DNA of 64,000 bases from Candidatus Stahliibacteriota bacterium (GTDB lineage Bacteria > Hydrothermota > Tepidihabitantia > SM23-42), in NCBI GenBank assembly GCA_030602565.1, contig JAUVZL010000002.1, positions 1 to 64,000 of the forward strand, read 5' to 3'. The notes under the pieces are model-generated. The model had not been told where the DNA came from. It did not search any database and saw only the letters and a program-made list of their open reading frames with translations. The number at the start of each line of letters is the position of its first letter. Within the stretch, counting starts at the first letter, position 1. A program made the translations under genes and the position numbers. Shown in pieces: positions 28,767 through 38,918 of this stretch.

Positions 28767-31696
28767 TTCTTATATTTTTTTCCACTGCCACAAGGACAAG
28801 GATCATTGCGCCCAATTTTTTTCTTACCACCAACTGATTGAAGCTTCTGTGGCATTGCTCCAGGCCGCGAAGTGGCACTCGGTTTATATTCTTTCGTCGG
28901 TTGTGACTTGCGGTGCCTTGGACCAGGCTGGGCGCGGAAGATCAAGCCGGATGAATGTTTGGCAATGTCGACGAGTAATTCATCATACATCCTAAACGAT
29001 TCGTGTTTGTATTCGATCAAAGGATCCTTTTGCGCGTAGGCGCGAAGCCTAATACCCTCGCGCAAAACATCCAATTCATATAAGTGGTCACGCCATTTAT
29101 TGTCTATTGTTCCGAGCAAAACGAACCTTAACAATTCAAGGAACATTTCTTCACCCAGCTCTTGCTCGCGCCAGGACAATTTTTCCTTTGCCCGATCAAG
29201 AAGTATATCGAGCAATTCTTCCTGTTTCATCCTGGGGATTTTATCTTTAGGGATCGCCATGTCGGTAAGAAAAAGCATATTGAATTCAGCCTTGATAGTC
29301 CCCCAATCCCATTGTTCAGGGTTGGTTTTTGAATCAGTGTGTTTCCAAAGAATATCCTCTATTGCTTCGTCGAACAACTGCATTGCCATTTCACTCAGGT
29401 TCTCACCCTTTAGAATCTTATCTCTTCTTTTGTAAATCCCTTCCCGCTGCTTGTTCATCACATCATCATACTCTAATAAGTGCTTTCTTATTTCAAAGTG
29501 ATTCTCTTCAACCTTTTTCTGGGCATTGGCAATCGCTCTGGTGACCAAGGGGTGAGTTAGTGGCTTTTGTTCCTCGCCGCCAAACCGGTCCATGATCTCA
29601 GCAACCCGGTCAGAACCAAAAATCCTCATCAGATTGTCCTCGAGCGACAGGAAAAACTTTGTCGAGCCGGGATCGCCTTGACGAGCGCTTCGACCGCGCA
29701 ACTGGTTGTCAATACGACGCGCCTCGTGCCTTTCAGTACCTATTATATAAAGACCACAAGGCACATCATCAAGACATTCTTTCTTCTGTTCATGGTCGCA
29801 ATTAGCGCAATCATTGGTCAGACATTTGATGCAGCACTTGCTGCACTTAACAACCTCTTTACCAAGTTTAATATCAGTTCCTCGACCTGCCATATTGGTC
29901 GCAATCGTTATTGCACCGGGCTGCCCCGCACTAGTCACAATAACAGCTTCTCTTTGATGGTGCTTTGCATTGAGTACCTCATGGGGTACGCCGCGCCGTT
30001 TGAGAAGTCTTGATAAAACCTCAGATACGTCGACTGAGGTCGTACCGACCAGGATCGGTCTTTTCTTTTCATACCATTTGACGATTTCATCGATAATCGC
30101 ATTGTACTTTTCGCGGCGTGAACGGTATACAATATCTTCATAATCAACCCTGCGCACTGGTTCTTTGGTCGGAATTTCAACAACGTCCAGTTTGTATATT
30201 TCCCAGAACTCGTTGGCTTCAGTCACTGCGGTACCGGTCATGCCGGCAAGTCTCTCATACAGGCGGAAGTAGTTTTGAATGGTTATCGTGGCAAAGGTCT
30301 GGGTCTCTTCCTGCACACGCACCTGCTCCTTAGCCTCGATCGCTTGATGGAGTCCATCAGAAAATCTCCGTCCGGGCATCAGTCGACCGGTGAACTGGTC
30401 AACGATGATCACCCGACTATCCTGAACAACATATTCGACATCCTTCTTGAATAGTGAATAGGCTTTTAAAAGCGCACGAAGGTTAGCTATAGTTTCATTC
30501 TTTTTGGCATATCCTTGATAAGCCTTTTCTTTGGCAAAAATTCTTTCCTTCTGGGTGAGTTTCTCATCTTTATCTATTTCGCCGATTTCTTCGCTCAAAT
30601 TTGGCAGCTCGAACATCGCCGGGTTATTAGGTGAAACAAACTGAGCACCCTTTTCTGTTAAGTCTATGATGTTCGATTTCTCATCAATAACAAAATACAG
30701 GTCATCATCGATCTCGGCAAAGGATTTATCACGCAGATAATTGAGTTCTGCACCTTCAATCAATTTCTTGATGCCTGGTTCCTGCTCGAGTTTCAGAAGC
30801 TGTATGTTCTTCGGTGCACCGCGATGCGCCTTCAAAAGCATCTTGCCTATCTCTTTTTCGTCCTCACCACTGTCAAGCATCTTCTTCGCATCGGCAACGA
30901 CTCGATTAACAAGTACTGTCTGTGTTGAATGCAAACGTTGGACAATTGGACTCAGCTCATTAAATGCCTTGGTCTCATGTTCAACCGGTCCTGAAATTAT
31001 GAGTGGGGTACGTGCTTCATCGACCAAGATACTGTCGACCTCATCAACGATCGCATAATGATGAGGTTTCTGAACCTTATCCTCAAAGCGCCAGACCATA
31101 TTGTCTCTAAGATAGTCAAAACCAAATTCATTGTTTGTACCGTAAGTTACGTCGCAGCGGTAAGCTTCTTTTCTCAACTCATTATCCATACCTGACTGAA
31201 GCACGCCAATCGTTAGACCAAGTGACTCATAGACTGGTCCCATCCACTCTCGGTCGCGTTTTGCAAGGTAATCATTGACCGTTATCAAATGAGCGCCTTT
31301 CCCAGTCATGCCATTTAAATAAAGGGGCATTGTCGCAACAAGGGTTTTTCCTTCACCGGTCTTCATCTCCGCGATCTTCCCCTCATGGAGCACGACCGCA
31401 CCGACTAATTGGACATCAAAAGGCACCATGTTCCACTCAGTTTCAATCCCTACCACTTCCCACTTTTTGCCAAGTAGTCTGCGACACGTTTCTTTAACCA
31501 AGGCAAACGCCTCAGCGAGTACATCATCAACTGGTTCACCCTGCTTGATCCTCTGTCTCAGATCTTCAGATGTTTTAAGGATATCAACGTCTTTGAATTT
31601 TTCGAAAAACCCGTTGATTTCCGCGACTCTTGGCCAGAGCCGCTTCATCTCGCGCTCAACCTGGGTGCCGAATATTTTACTCAAAAGTTTTAACAT
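28742..31696 (-). CDS. secA: Preprotein translocase subunit SecA
   Basis: MKTGEGKTLVATMPLYLN, VDEVDSILVDEARTPLIISG, C-terminal CPCGSGKKYKKCCG. Confidence 0.97.
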   Translation of the reverse strand: MLKLLSKIFGTQVEREMKRLWPRVAEINGFFEKFKDVDILKTSEDLRQRIKQGEPVDDVLAEAFALVKETCRRLLGKKWEVVGIETEWNMVPFDVQLVGAVVLHEGKIAEMKTGEGKTLVATMPLYLNGMTGKGAHLITVNDYLAKRDREWMGPVYESLGLTIGVLQSGMDNELRKEAYRCDVTYGTNNEFGFDYLRDNMVWRFEDKVQKPHHYAIVDEVDSILVDEARTPLIISGPVEHETKAFNELSPIVQRLHSTQTVLVNRVVADAKKMLDSGEDEKEIGKMLLKAHRGAPKNIQLLKLEQEPGIKKLIEGAELNYLRDKSFAEIDDDLYFVIDEKSNIIDLTEKGAQFVSPNNPAMFELPNLSEEIGEIDKDEKLTQKERIFAKEKAYQGYAKKNETIANLRALLKAYSLFKKDVEYVVQDSRVIIVDQFTGRLMPGRRFSDGLHQAIEAKEQVRVQEETQTFATITIQNYFRLYERLAGMTGTAVTEANEFWEIYKLDVVEIPTKEPVRRVDYEDIVYRSRREKYNAIIDEIVKWYEKKRPILVGTTSVDVSEVLSRLLKRRGVPHEVLNAKHHQREAVIVTSAGQPGAITIATNMAGRGTDIKLGKEVVKCSKCCIKCLTNDCANCDHEQKKECLDDVPCGLYIIGTERHEARRIDNQLRGRSARQGDPGSTKFFLSLEDNLMRIFGSDRVAEIMDRFGGEEQKPLTHPLVTRAIANAQKKVEENHFEIRKHLLEYDDVMNKQREGIYKRRDKILKGENLSEMAMQLFDEAIEDILWKHTDSKTNPEQWDWGTIKAEFNMLFLTDMAIPKDKIPRMKQEELLDILLDRAKEKLSWREQELGEEMFLELLRFVLLGTIDNKWRDHLYELDVLREGIRLRAYAQKDPLIEYKHESFRMYDELLVDIAKHSSGLIFRAQPGPRHRKSQPTKEYKPSATSRPGAMPQKLQSVGGKKKIGRNDPCPCGSGKKYKKCCGRNVA

Positions 31697-31861
31697 TATG
31701 ATTTTCCTTTAATTATATAGAAGAATATGAAACAGTCAAGAAAATTATCGATAAGTCAATGATAATTAGACCCTGATTAGGAAAATCTGGTTTATTTATG
31801 CATATATAGTCACTCCGTCATTCTGGTAATTACCAGAGTGTCGGATCGTGTAAGGTTCTAT

Positions 31862-32722
31862 CTATAGAATCTCACTGGCATGATATGAGAACCGCACTAA
31901 AGGTCCGCTTAAGACATGGTTTATGCCGATGTCCTCGCCGAGCTTACGGAACTCATCAAACTCTTCAGGTGTGTAGTACTTCTGGACAAAATGGTGTTTT
32001 TTTGTAGGCTGCAAGTATTGACCAATAGTAACAACATCAACACCTGTCGCATTTAGGTCTTTTATTGTTTGAATGATTTCTTGTTTCTCTTCGCCCAAAC
32101 CAACCATCAACCCGCTTTTCGTATAAATACTGCTGTTTAACTCCTTTGCCTGCCGGAGAACTTCAAGAGATTTTTCATAACTGCATCTTCGGTCTCTAAT
32201 ATACTCAGTGAGTCGCTCGACCGTTTCAACATTATGACCGATAACAAAAGGACGTACATCAGTTACTTTTTTTAGATATTCCTTACTGGAAAAATCCGGG
32301 ATAAGGACTTCAACTCTGATCTCTGGGTTTTCTTCTTTTATGGCGCTAATTGTCGCTGCATAATGTGTACTGCCATAGTCCTTTAAATCATCGCGGTCTA
32401 CTGAAGTTATTACCACATATCTCAAACCAAGTTTTTGTATGGCCTGAGCAACATGACTTGGTTCTTCCGGATCAAATTTGCCGCCTGGATCCCCGGTTTT
32501 GACCGAACAGAACCGACATGCACGCGTGCATATTTTTCCCAGTATCATTATCGTTGCGCACTTCTTATTCCAGCATTCATGCATATTCGGACAGCGCGCT
32601 TCCTCACACACAGTTGAAAGGTTATACTGTTTGAGTAGATCAAAAACTGCCCGGAATTCGTGACCCGACGGAATCCTGACCTTTAGCCACTCGGGTTTTT
32701 TCAAATAATCTCGTCTAAACAT
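31862..32722 (-). CDS. lipA: Lipoyl synthase
   Basis: CEEARCPNMHECWNKKCATIMILGKICTRACRFCSV. Confidence 0.95.
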   Translation of the reverse strand: MFRRDYLKKPEWLKVRIPSGHEFRAVFDLLKQYNLSTVCEEARCPNMHECWNKKCATIMILGKICTRACRFCSVKTGDPGGKFDPEEPSHVAQAIQKLGLRYVVITSVDRDDLKDYGSTHYAATISAIKEENPEIRVEVLIPDFSSKEYLKKVTDVRPFVIGHNVETVERLTEYIRDRRCSYEKSLEVLRQAKELNSSIYTKSGLMVGLGEEKQEIIQTIKDLNATGVDVVTIGQYLQPTKKHHFVQKYYTPEEFDEFRKLGEDIGINHVLSGPLVRFSYHASEIL

Positions 32723-33399
32723 TTTATAGTTGGCGTGCCCCTAAAAACTGAACCAAAGCTGTCTATAATACTATGTTTCACCTTATCCATTGACACTTCT
32801 CCCTGGATTATTTCCTGCATCGATGTCATCGTGACATTCTTTAAACCACAGGGAACGATCAAATTGAAATGGTCTAAATTAGTATTCACATTAAGGGCAA
32901 ACCCGTGAAAACTCACCCACCTCTTAACCGCAATCCCTATTGAGCAAATCTTCTTCTCCTTAGCCCAAACTCCGATCATCTTTTCCCTTTTCTCTCCTGA
33001 TATGCCAAATTTGGCGAGCGTCTGTATTATCGCATCCTCCATCTTATTAACAAACGGTCTTATCCCTGCTAACCCTTTTTTCACATTGAAAATAGGATAG
33101 CCAACAAGCTGACCTGGCCCATGATAGGTCACATCACCACCCCGTTCGATTTCATAGTAAGCAATCCCCTTTTGTTTAAGCATCCGGGGCGACAATAAGA
33201 GATTCGTATTTTTGCCGCTCTTGCCCATGGTGATAACCGATGGGTGTTCAACGAGCAATAAGGTATTGCAAAGTTTATCTTGCACCCTTTTCTCATGGAT
33301 TAGCTTTTGAATATCCCAGACTTCTTTGTAATCTTTTTGTCCTAAATCTACGACATTGAATTTTGCAGATGAATTTTTATCGATCAAGGTCTTCATCAT
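32701..33399 (-). CDS. lipB: Octanoyltransferase
   Basis: ERGGDVTYHGPGQLVGYPIF, KICSIGIAVKRWVSFHGFALNV. Confidence 0.95.
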   Translation of the reverse strand: MMKTLIDKNSSAKFNVVDLGQKDYKEVWDIQKLIHEKRVQDKLCNTLLLVEHPSVITMGKSGKNTNLLLSPRMLKQKGIAYYEIERGGDVTYHGPGQLVGYPIFNVKKGLAGIRPFVNKMEDAIIQTLAKFGISGEKREKMIGVWAKEKKICSIGIAVKRWVSFHGFALNVNTNLDHFNLIVPCGLKNVTMTSMQEIIQGEVSMDKVKHSIIDSFGSVFRGTPTIKCLDEII

Positions 33400-33466
33400 T
33401 TCTTATGCTCGATAAACCCCGTTCATCCATGATGGACGTGGGTAAATCGGGCCACTACTATTCATG

Positions 33467-33489
33467 GTTCGATAAATCGAACAACTACA
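33467..33489. repeat. Palindrome + AACTACA repeat, copy 3
   Basis: GTTCGATAAATCGAAC AACTACA. Confidence 0.8.
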
Positions 33490-33516
33490 GAATTAAGGTA
33501 ACCGGAAATATTATAA

Positions 33517-33771
33517 TCACTTATTTACTGTTGCACTAATCGGGATGGGTTTTGTGGGCGGTCGGTAAGTCGGTTGGACAATCTGTTCAATCGGAATACC
33601 GAGTTCTCGCGCCAGGATCTTAGCGATATGCTTTCTGCAACCCTTCCCCTGACAAAGTCCCATTGTGACACGGATGATCCTCTTGAGATCATCCATTGAA
33701 TGATAGCCTTCATGTATTTTCTCAATGATCTCTTCTTCAGTAACATCTTCACAACGACAAATAATCTTCAT
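33517..33771 (-). CDS. BFD-like [2Fe-2S]-binding protein
   Basis: IICRCEDVTEEEI...GLCQGKGCR (CxC...CxxxxC). Confidence 0.8.
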   Translation of the reverse strand: MKIICRCEDVTEEEIIEKIHEGYHSMDDLKRIIRVTMGLCQGKGCRKHIAKILARELGIPIEQIVQPTYRPPTKPIPISATVNK

Positions 33772-34049
33772 GCTGTATTATATTCGAAATCGAGTTACGG
33801 TCAAGCAGGTCAATTTAACCTTCGGTTAAATCAATTACATAGATTAACAGAATAGATTACAGCGATTTTTTTATAAGTCATTGTGTTATTACTGCTTACT
33901 GTCTTCTGTCAGCTGTCTACTGTTTGGTTCTCAGTGCTTACTATCTTTTCTCCGTTACACCATTACTCCATTACCCCGTTACTCTATATTCACCCTCTGC
34001 TCTATGCTCAACAGGTTGACATCCACGATTTTTTGGTTATCATAAGGTA

Positions 34050-34496
34050 ATGAATACGACACCTCCTCAAGCCCGTCGCAAAGAAAAACCATATGTGGTC
34101 ATTGAATGCCCGGAAAAAATCCCCTGCGACCCGTGTGTTGATGCCTGTGCTCAGGGCGCGATTTCAATCCCGGGCTCAATAATTGAACTGCCTGAGATTG
34201 ACTATGAAAAGTGCACAGGGTGTCTATTGTGTATCCCGAAATGCCCTGGACTTGCCATATTTGTCATCGATGAAACGCCCGAAGATCATTCAATAATATA
34301 TATCCCCTATGAGCTATTGCCCAAACCAAAAAAAGGTGATAAAGTTCTTGCGCTTGACCGGGAAGGCAAAAAACAGTGTGAGGCAACGATCACAAAAGTT
34401 ATAGACTCACCAAAGTTTGACCACTGTGCAGTAATCGGTTTCTCAGTACCCAAGGATTTGGTCAACGATGTCCGATTTATCAAGTTCAGGCAATAA
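34050..34496 (+). CDS. 4Fe-4S ferredoxin-type protein
   Basis: CPEKIPCDPCVDACAQGAI...CTGCLLCIPKCPG. Confidence 0.8.
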   Translation: MNTTPPQARRKEKPYVVIECPEKIPCDPCVDACAQGAISIPGSIIELPEIDYEKCTGCLLCIPKCPGLAIFVIDETPEDHSIIYIPYELLPKPKKGDKVLALDREGKKQCEATITKVIDSPKFDHCAVIGFSVPKDLVNDVRFIKFRQ

Positions 34497-34535
34497 ATCC
34501 TGACTGTGTAGTAGTGTCAAAAAAAAGGAGGTTGT

Positions 34536-36113
34536 ATGTTTAAAAAACTACTATTTCTTTATATGATTCTATGTATTATGTTATTTGCTGATACATATCT
34601 TGTAAGGGTTAGTCTTGGGAGCACAAGGCTCGAGCCTTTTGTTCAGACAAATATTGCAGTTGTTGCTGAGCTCGAGCATATAGCGATCCTCCTCGTTGAT
34701 GAGGAAGACTTAGACGTGATTTCAGATATGTCGTTTAAGATACTCGACCACAACCCCAGCGAAGGAGATTACTATCTCATCCGACGCATTGATAAAACAC
34801 TCGATCTTAATTTATACGGCGATGTCTTATTCAACGAAGCTGATGATTTTCTCCTCAGAGTCGACCATACTTTATTCGAAGAACTGATCAAACAAAAGGT
34901 TCAGGTCAAACAACTATTTCTGCGACCTATTATCCTCAGTGACAAAACCCTAGAGCCTGAAATACTGGCTGACCCGACGGTCCAGGAGATCGTCGATCTC
35001 GTTGATGCAGATTCTGTGCTTGCCAGCGTACAGCGGCTTCAGGATTTTGTATCACGATATTCGACCTATGATTCATGTTTATCAGCAGCGGATTGGATCG
35101 CAGATAAATTCAATGCCTATGGTCTGGATTCAGTATACTTTCAAAACCATACCAGTGGACACGCGCCCAATGTCATAGGTGTGAAACATGGTGTGCTCTA
35201 CCCGGATTCTATATATGTAGTTGTTTGCGGGCACTATGATGCGACCTCTTATATGGCGCCGGAAATAGCACCCGGGGCTGATGACAATGCCAGCGGTACA
35301 ACTGCGGCAATTGAAGCAGCACGTGTTATGCAAAACTATGATTTCGAATATTCTATCCGGTTTATGGCTTTTTCCGGTGAAGAATTCGGTCTCTACGGCA
35401 GTGAGTACTGTGCTCAACAGGCTTATACGCGGGGTGACAGCATACGCGGCGTCTTCAATGCTGATATGATTGCGTATTCTGATGTACAACCAGAAGACCT
35501 CGAAGTTATCGGTAAAATATCAAACCCTTCATGCGATTGGCTTGCTGACTTTTTTATTGCCGCAGCTGATACGTACACAACGCTTCTTACGAGCAAACAC
35601 TTAACTAATAACTGGATACCTTCTGACAATCAATCATTCCTTGATTATGGCTATGCCGCATTACTCGGTATCGAGGACTACGGAGTGACAAATCCCTGGT
35701 ACCATTCACCGGGTGATACGATCGGGTCTGGCTATAATGATAATGCTTTCTGTACTGAAGTAATAAAAGCTCATGTTGCCGCAGTGGCAATTATGGCGGT
35801 ACCCTATGATGTAGGAACCGAGGAGGCGACCAAGGTTAAACGGGTAATCCCAAAACTCAGCATTTACCCCACGGTGCACAGTTCACATTTCACTATTGCC
35901 TTTGATGGACCTAACCCGTCCATTGCTATATATGATGCTACAGGTCGTCTGGTCAAGAATTTCAATCTGAAATCTGAAATCTCCAATCTGCAGTCGGCAG
36001 TTTCCTGGCGCGGTGTTGATAACACAGGACAGAAACTTCCTAGCGGTGTCTATTTTGTACGGGCAGAGAGTAAGGATTTTAGGGCAGTTGAAAAATTGGT
36101 GTTAGTACGCTAG
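34536..36113 (+). CDS. Secreted M28-family metallopeptidase with C-terminal sorting/FlgD-like domain
   Basis: VVCGHYDA, PGADDNASGTTAAIEAARV, AFSGEEFGLYGSEYCA; C-terminal LPSGVYFVRAESKDFRAVEKLVLVR. Confidence 0.85.
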   Translation: MFKKLLFLYMILCIMLFADTYLVRVSLGSTRLEPFVQTNIAVVAELEHIAILLVDEEDLDVISDMSFKILDHNPSEGDYYLIRRIDKTLDLNLYGDVLFNEADDFLLRVDHTLFEELIKQKVQVKQLFLRPIILSDKTLEPEILADPTVQEIVDLVDADSVLASVQRLQDFVSRYSTYDSCLSAADWIADKFNAYGLDSVYFQNHTSGHAPNVIGVKHGVLYPDSIYVVVCGHYDATSYMAPEIAPGADDNASGTTAAIEAARVMQNYDFEYSIRFMAFSGEEFGLYGSEYCAQQAYTRGDSIRGVFNADMIAYSDVQPEDLEVIGKISNPSCDWLADFFIAAADTYTTLLTSKHLTNNWIPSDNQSFLDYGYAALLGIEDYGVTNPWYHSPGDTIGSGYNDNAFCTEVIKAHVAAVAIMAVPYDVGTEEATKVKRVIPKLSIYPTVHSSHFTIAFDGPNPSIAIYDATGRLVKNFNLKSEISNLQSAVSWRGVDNTGQKLPSGVYFVRAESKDFRAVEKLVLVR

Positions 36114-36202
36114 CCACTTGAGCTGAAGACGCAAGGTTCTAAGTGAACCGAATAATCCAAATAATCTGGTGATGTAATGGACTAAGTCCCTTTGGACTCA
36201 AG

Positions 36203-36236
36203 AAAGGGGTGAAGGTGGCTGCCCTCACCCCTTTTG
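36203..36236. terminator. Hairpin between convergent genes, candidate bidirectional terminator
   Basis: AAAGGGGTGA ... TCACCCCTTTT between CDS ends at 36113(+) and 36243(-). Confidence 0.5.
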
Positions 36237-36242
36237 TCGTAT

Positions 36243-36737
36243 CTATTGACAACCTCCGCAACCCTTTGAACCAGAGCCGCAGCCTTTACCAGATCTACCG
36301 CCATCATGCATTCCAAGTCCAAAGCACCCTTTTCCCATCATCTTCCTCTGTTCTGGGGTGAGAAGTTGATGTATTGCCAGCCGGTGACTCACCATCTTTT
36401 CCTGGAGTTTTGCCTTTAGTTCACTAACTTCTTTTGTTTTGGCAAGGATTTTCTTGGCATCCAGATTTTCTTCCTGCCATAATTCCTGAAGTTCCATTTT
36501 TTTTATCTTCATTTCAGTTTTTATAGGATCGGTCTCTCTCAACAAGTCTTTTTTTAGCTCAGTCATTTCCTTTTGCTGTTCCGCGCTCAAGTTTAACATC
36601 ATTTTTACATGCTTACCTTTCCCCTCTTTTGGACAATCGCCCATTGTATGATTTTGTTGTTGGGCCAAGCTAACACTGAATATTGCAAAGACCAAAGCAA
36701 TAATCAAAATGGGCATGGTGGTCAGTTTTCTTATCAT
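36243..36737 (-). CDS. Spy/CpxP-like periplasmic protein with Cys/Gly-rich tail
   Basis: LSAEQQKEMTELKKDLL, LTPEQRKMM; tail GKGCGSGSKGCGGCQ. Confidence 0.7.
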   Translation of the reverse strand: MIRKLTTMPILIIALVFAIFSVSLAQQQNHTMGDCPKEGKGKHVKMMLNLSAEQQKEMTELKKDLLRETDPIKTEMKIKKMELQELWQEENLDAKKILAKTKEVSELKAKLQEKMVSHRLAIHQLLTPEQRKMMGKGCFGLGMHDGGRSGKGCGSGSKGCGGCQ

Positions 36738-36752
36738 CTTATCTCCTTTATT

Positions 36753-36938
36753 TTATTTTTTCTGTTGTTCTTCTTTTATTATTTCATCAACTGCTTTGAT
36801 TTCACTTGTCAGCTCTTTCTTATACTTCTCAAGTCGAGCAATCCTTTCTTCCCGGCTCATAAACCGACGATGATGACCTTCACAACAACATCCCATAAAT
36901 CCGGGAAACTTGTGATGATACGCTAGATCTTTACACAT
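36753..36938 (-). CDS. Small Cys/His-rich coiled-coil protein (DUF5320-like)
   Basis: GCCCEGHHRRFMSREERIARLEKYKKEL. Confidence 0.5.
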   Translation of the reverse strand: MCKDLAYHHKFPGFMGCCCEGHHRRFMSREERIARLEKYKKELTSEIKAVDEIIKEEQQKK

Positions 36939-36941
36939 ATT

Positions 36942-37412
36942 CTATCTCCTTTCACATTCTTTATACAAAATATGATTCTCTCTCGGGCATAGATCTCTTT
37001 CCAGATGGCAGTAAAATTGCACCCGCTGTTCTTCGTTTAGCACTCCTTTGACGTCATTCATATGAATAACAACGGTCTTCTCAAGTCGATACTGGAGACG
37101 AACGATTTCAGATAACAGACTGTCCAGCCTGTCTTCATCAAGAGTTTCTCCTTTTTGCAGGATCAGCAATTCCCGACGTTTTTCTAGTAGCTCTTTTCTT
37201 ATTGGGAGGAGCTTTTCCTGCATTTCATTACGCTTTCTTTCTAAGATATCAATCTGTTCAGCGGTCAAATCGAATTGATCGCGCAGTGTACTCTGATGCC
37301 AACCGCATCCAGGCTGTCTTATCCCCCATATCCTCCAGCCAATAGTCAGGATCATCCCGAGATTGAATCCCATAGATACAATAAGCGCAATAATCAAGAT
37401 CCTTGTCTTCAT
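36942..37412 (-). CDS. Spy-like heavy-metal-resistance-type periplasmic protein
   Basis: FDLTAEQIDILERKRNEMQEKLLPIRKELLEKRRELL; LNEEQRVQF. Confidence 0.65.
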   Translation of the reverse strand: MKTRILIIALIVSMGFNLGMILTIGWRIWGIRQPGCGWHQSTLRDQFDLTAEQIDILERKRNEMQEKLLPIRKELLEKRRELLILQKGETLDEDRLDSLLSEIVRLQYRLEKTVVIHMNDVKGVLNEEQRVQFYCHLERDLCPRENHILYKECERR

Positions 37413-37867
37413 TTCGTTTCTCCGCTTATCATGCTATTATAGATGTCAGGAAACGACGTCGCAGGTGCATCATCGAATACAGTCAGGTTTAAAGTAAGCT
37501 TCAATGCTGCTGACTCTTCTTTAGAATATTGAGGCTCAAGACGCTGGACTATAAAGCTACTAATAAGACCCGAAACAAGAAATACGAACGAGAACAATGC
37601 AGGAACAAGTACTGGCTTGAGCCTTCGCATGATAACTCGTTGAGGCTCTCGTTCGTGGATCTTTTGCCTGATGCTCGAGAAAAGATATGGCGGAGCAGAA
37701 ATCTCTTCAGGAACTTCAATTGAGTTGAGGATCCTATATAAGTTTTCATATTCATGCTGGCAATCTTGGCAGACCTTCAAGTGTCTCAAAAGCTCAGCCT
37801 TCTCATCGCCACCCAATTCACCATCAAGATACCTCGATATATGCTTTTTCGCCTTAGTGCATTTCAT
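37409..37867 (-). CDS. zf-HC2 anti-sigma factor
   Basis: ISRYLDGELGGDEKAELLRHLKVCQDCQ, TM segment, adjacent to sigma factor. Confidence 0.8.
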   Translation of the reverse strand: MKCTKAKKHISRYLDGELGGDEKAELLRHLKVCQDCQHEYENLYRILNSIEVPEEISAPPYLFSSIRQKIHEREPQRVIMRRLKPVLVPALFSFVFLVSGLISSFIVQRLEPQYSKEESAALKLTLNLTVFDDAPATSFPDIYNSMISGETK

Positions 37868-37916
37868 ATCTGTTCTCCTATACTATTAGATGCCTTTTGT
37901 CGGCAAAAACCTGCGG

Positions 37917-38528
37917 TCATATTTCACCCCTTTCCTTAAAAGGCATTAGCTTTTTCTTCAAGTTTTGCTTTGCCCTGACTAATAATGATTCAACTGCAGA
38001 GACAGAAGTACTCATGATTCCTGCAATCTCGATATAAGAATAGCCTTCGTATTTAGAAAGGATAAAAGCGATTTTCTGATTGGGCGGTAGAGTATCAACG
38101 GCATTTTGAATGATTGCCATTTTCTGTTTTTGCTTGAATATCTTATCCGGCATAGTTGACTCGGGAGCACAAAATTCTCGCGCTATCTTGGTTGATGCCA
38201 ATGTCGCGTCCTCATCAAGGGATCTTAATATGAGCCTTTTCTTCCTTTTATATTTCTTGCAGACATTTACTGCAATTCGATAAAGCCATGTCGAAAACTT
38301 GGCTTTTCCCTTAAATGTTTTCGCTGCTTTGTAGATCTTGAGGAACACATCTTGAGTTAGCTCCTCAGCTTCGTGATATGAACCAATATACCGGTAGACC
38401 AGATTAAATATCTTGTGCTCGTATCTGTTAAATAGCGCCCGGAATGCAAATTCATCCTTTAGCGCAACTTTCTTTATCAGGGTCTCATCTGCTTCTTGGT
38501 CAAGGTGCAAGTTGTGATCTGCCATCAA
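37917..38528 (-). CDS. ECF RNA polymerase sigma factor
   Basis: AEELTQDVFLKIYKAA, FSTWLYRIAVNVCKKYKRKK, SVSAVESLLVRAKQNLKKKL. Confidence 0.9.
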   Translation of the reverse strand: MMADHNLHLDQEADETLIKKVALKDEFAFRALFNRYEHKIFNLVYRYIGSYHEAEELTQDVFLKIYKAAKTFKGKAKFSTWLYRIAVNVCKKYKRKKRLILRSLDEDATLASTKIAREFCAPESTMPDKIFKQKQKMAIIQNAVDTLPPNQKIAFILSKYEGYSYIEIAGIMSTSVSAVESLLVRAKQNLKKKLMPFKERGEI

Positions 38529-38573
38529 TCTAATATCTATATTTCAGCCACATTTATCACCTCAATGATTCAC

Positions 38574-38816
38574 TTATTCATTCTCCTCTTCAACCCATCT
38601 CTTTATATCGTCTTTGGAAGGTATCTTACCTGAACACTTAACCTTATCATTAATGACCAACCCCGGTGTCGCAAGAAGATTATACCCCATTATCTCTTTT
38701 ATATCAGTGACCTTTTGAACATCTGCTGCGACGTTCAATTCAGCAAGGACATCAATTGTCCTTTTTTCCACTTCCTGGCATCTCGGACAACCAGGACCAA
38801 GTATTCTTATCTTCAT
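38574..38816 (-). CDS. Small thioredoxin-fold protein (TM0996/MTH895 type)
   Basis: MKIRILGPGCPRCQEVEKR...TPGLVINDKVKCSGKIPS. Confidence 0.85.
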   Translation of the reverse strand: MKIRILGPGCPRCQEVEKRTIDVLAELNVAADVQKVTDIKEIMGYNLLATPGLVINDKVKCSGKIPSKDDIKRWVEEENE

Positions 38817-38918
38817 AATGACCTCCTACCTTTCTTGTGAAAGGTTTGATTCATATAGATTAAAGTGGATGCAAACAGATGTCTGTCTGAATCCGTTTGT
38901 ATCCGGTACAATTTCTGA

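Noticed and set aside
28744-31712. Several plus-strand ORFs over secA (e.g. 29567..30013, 30741..31058)
   Set aside because: Antisense shadow ORFs of a well-supported secA.
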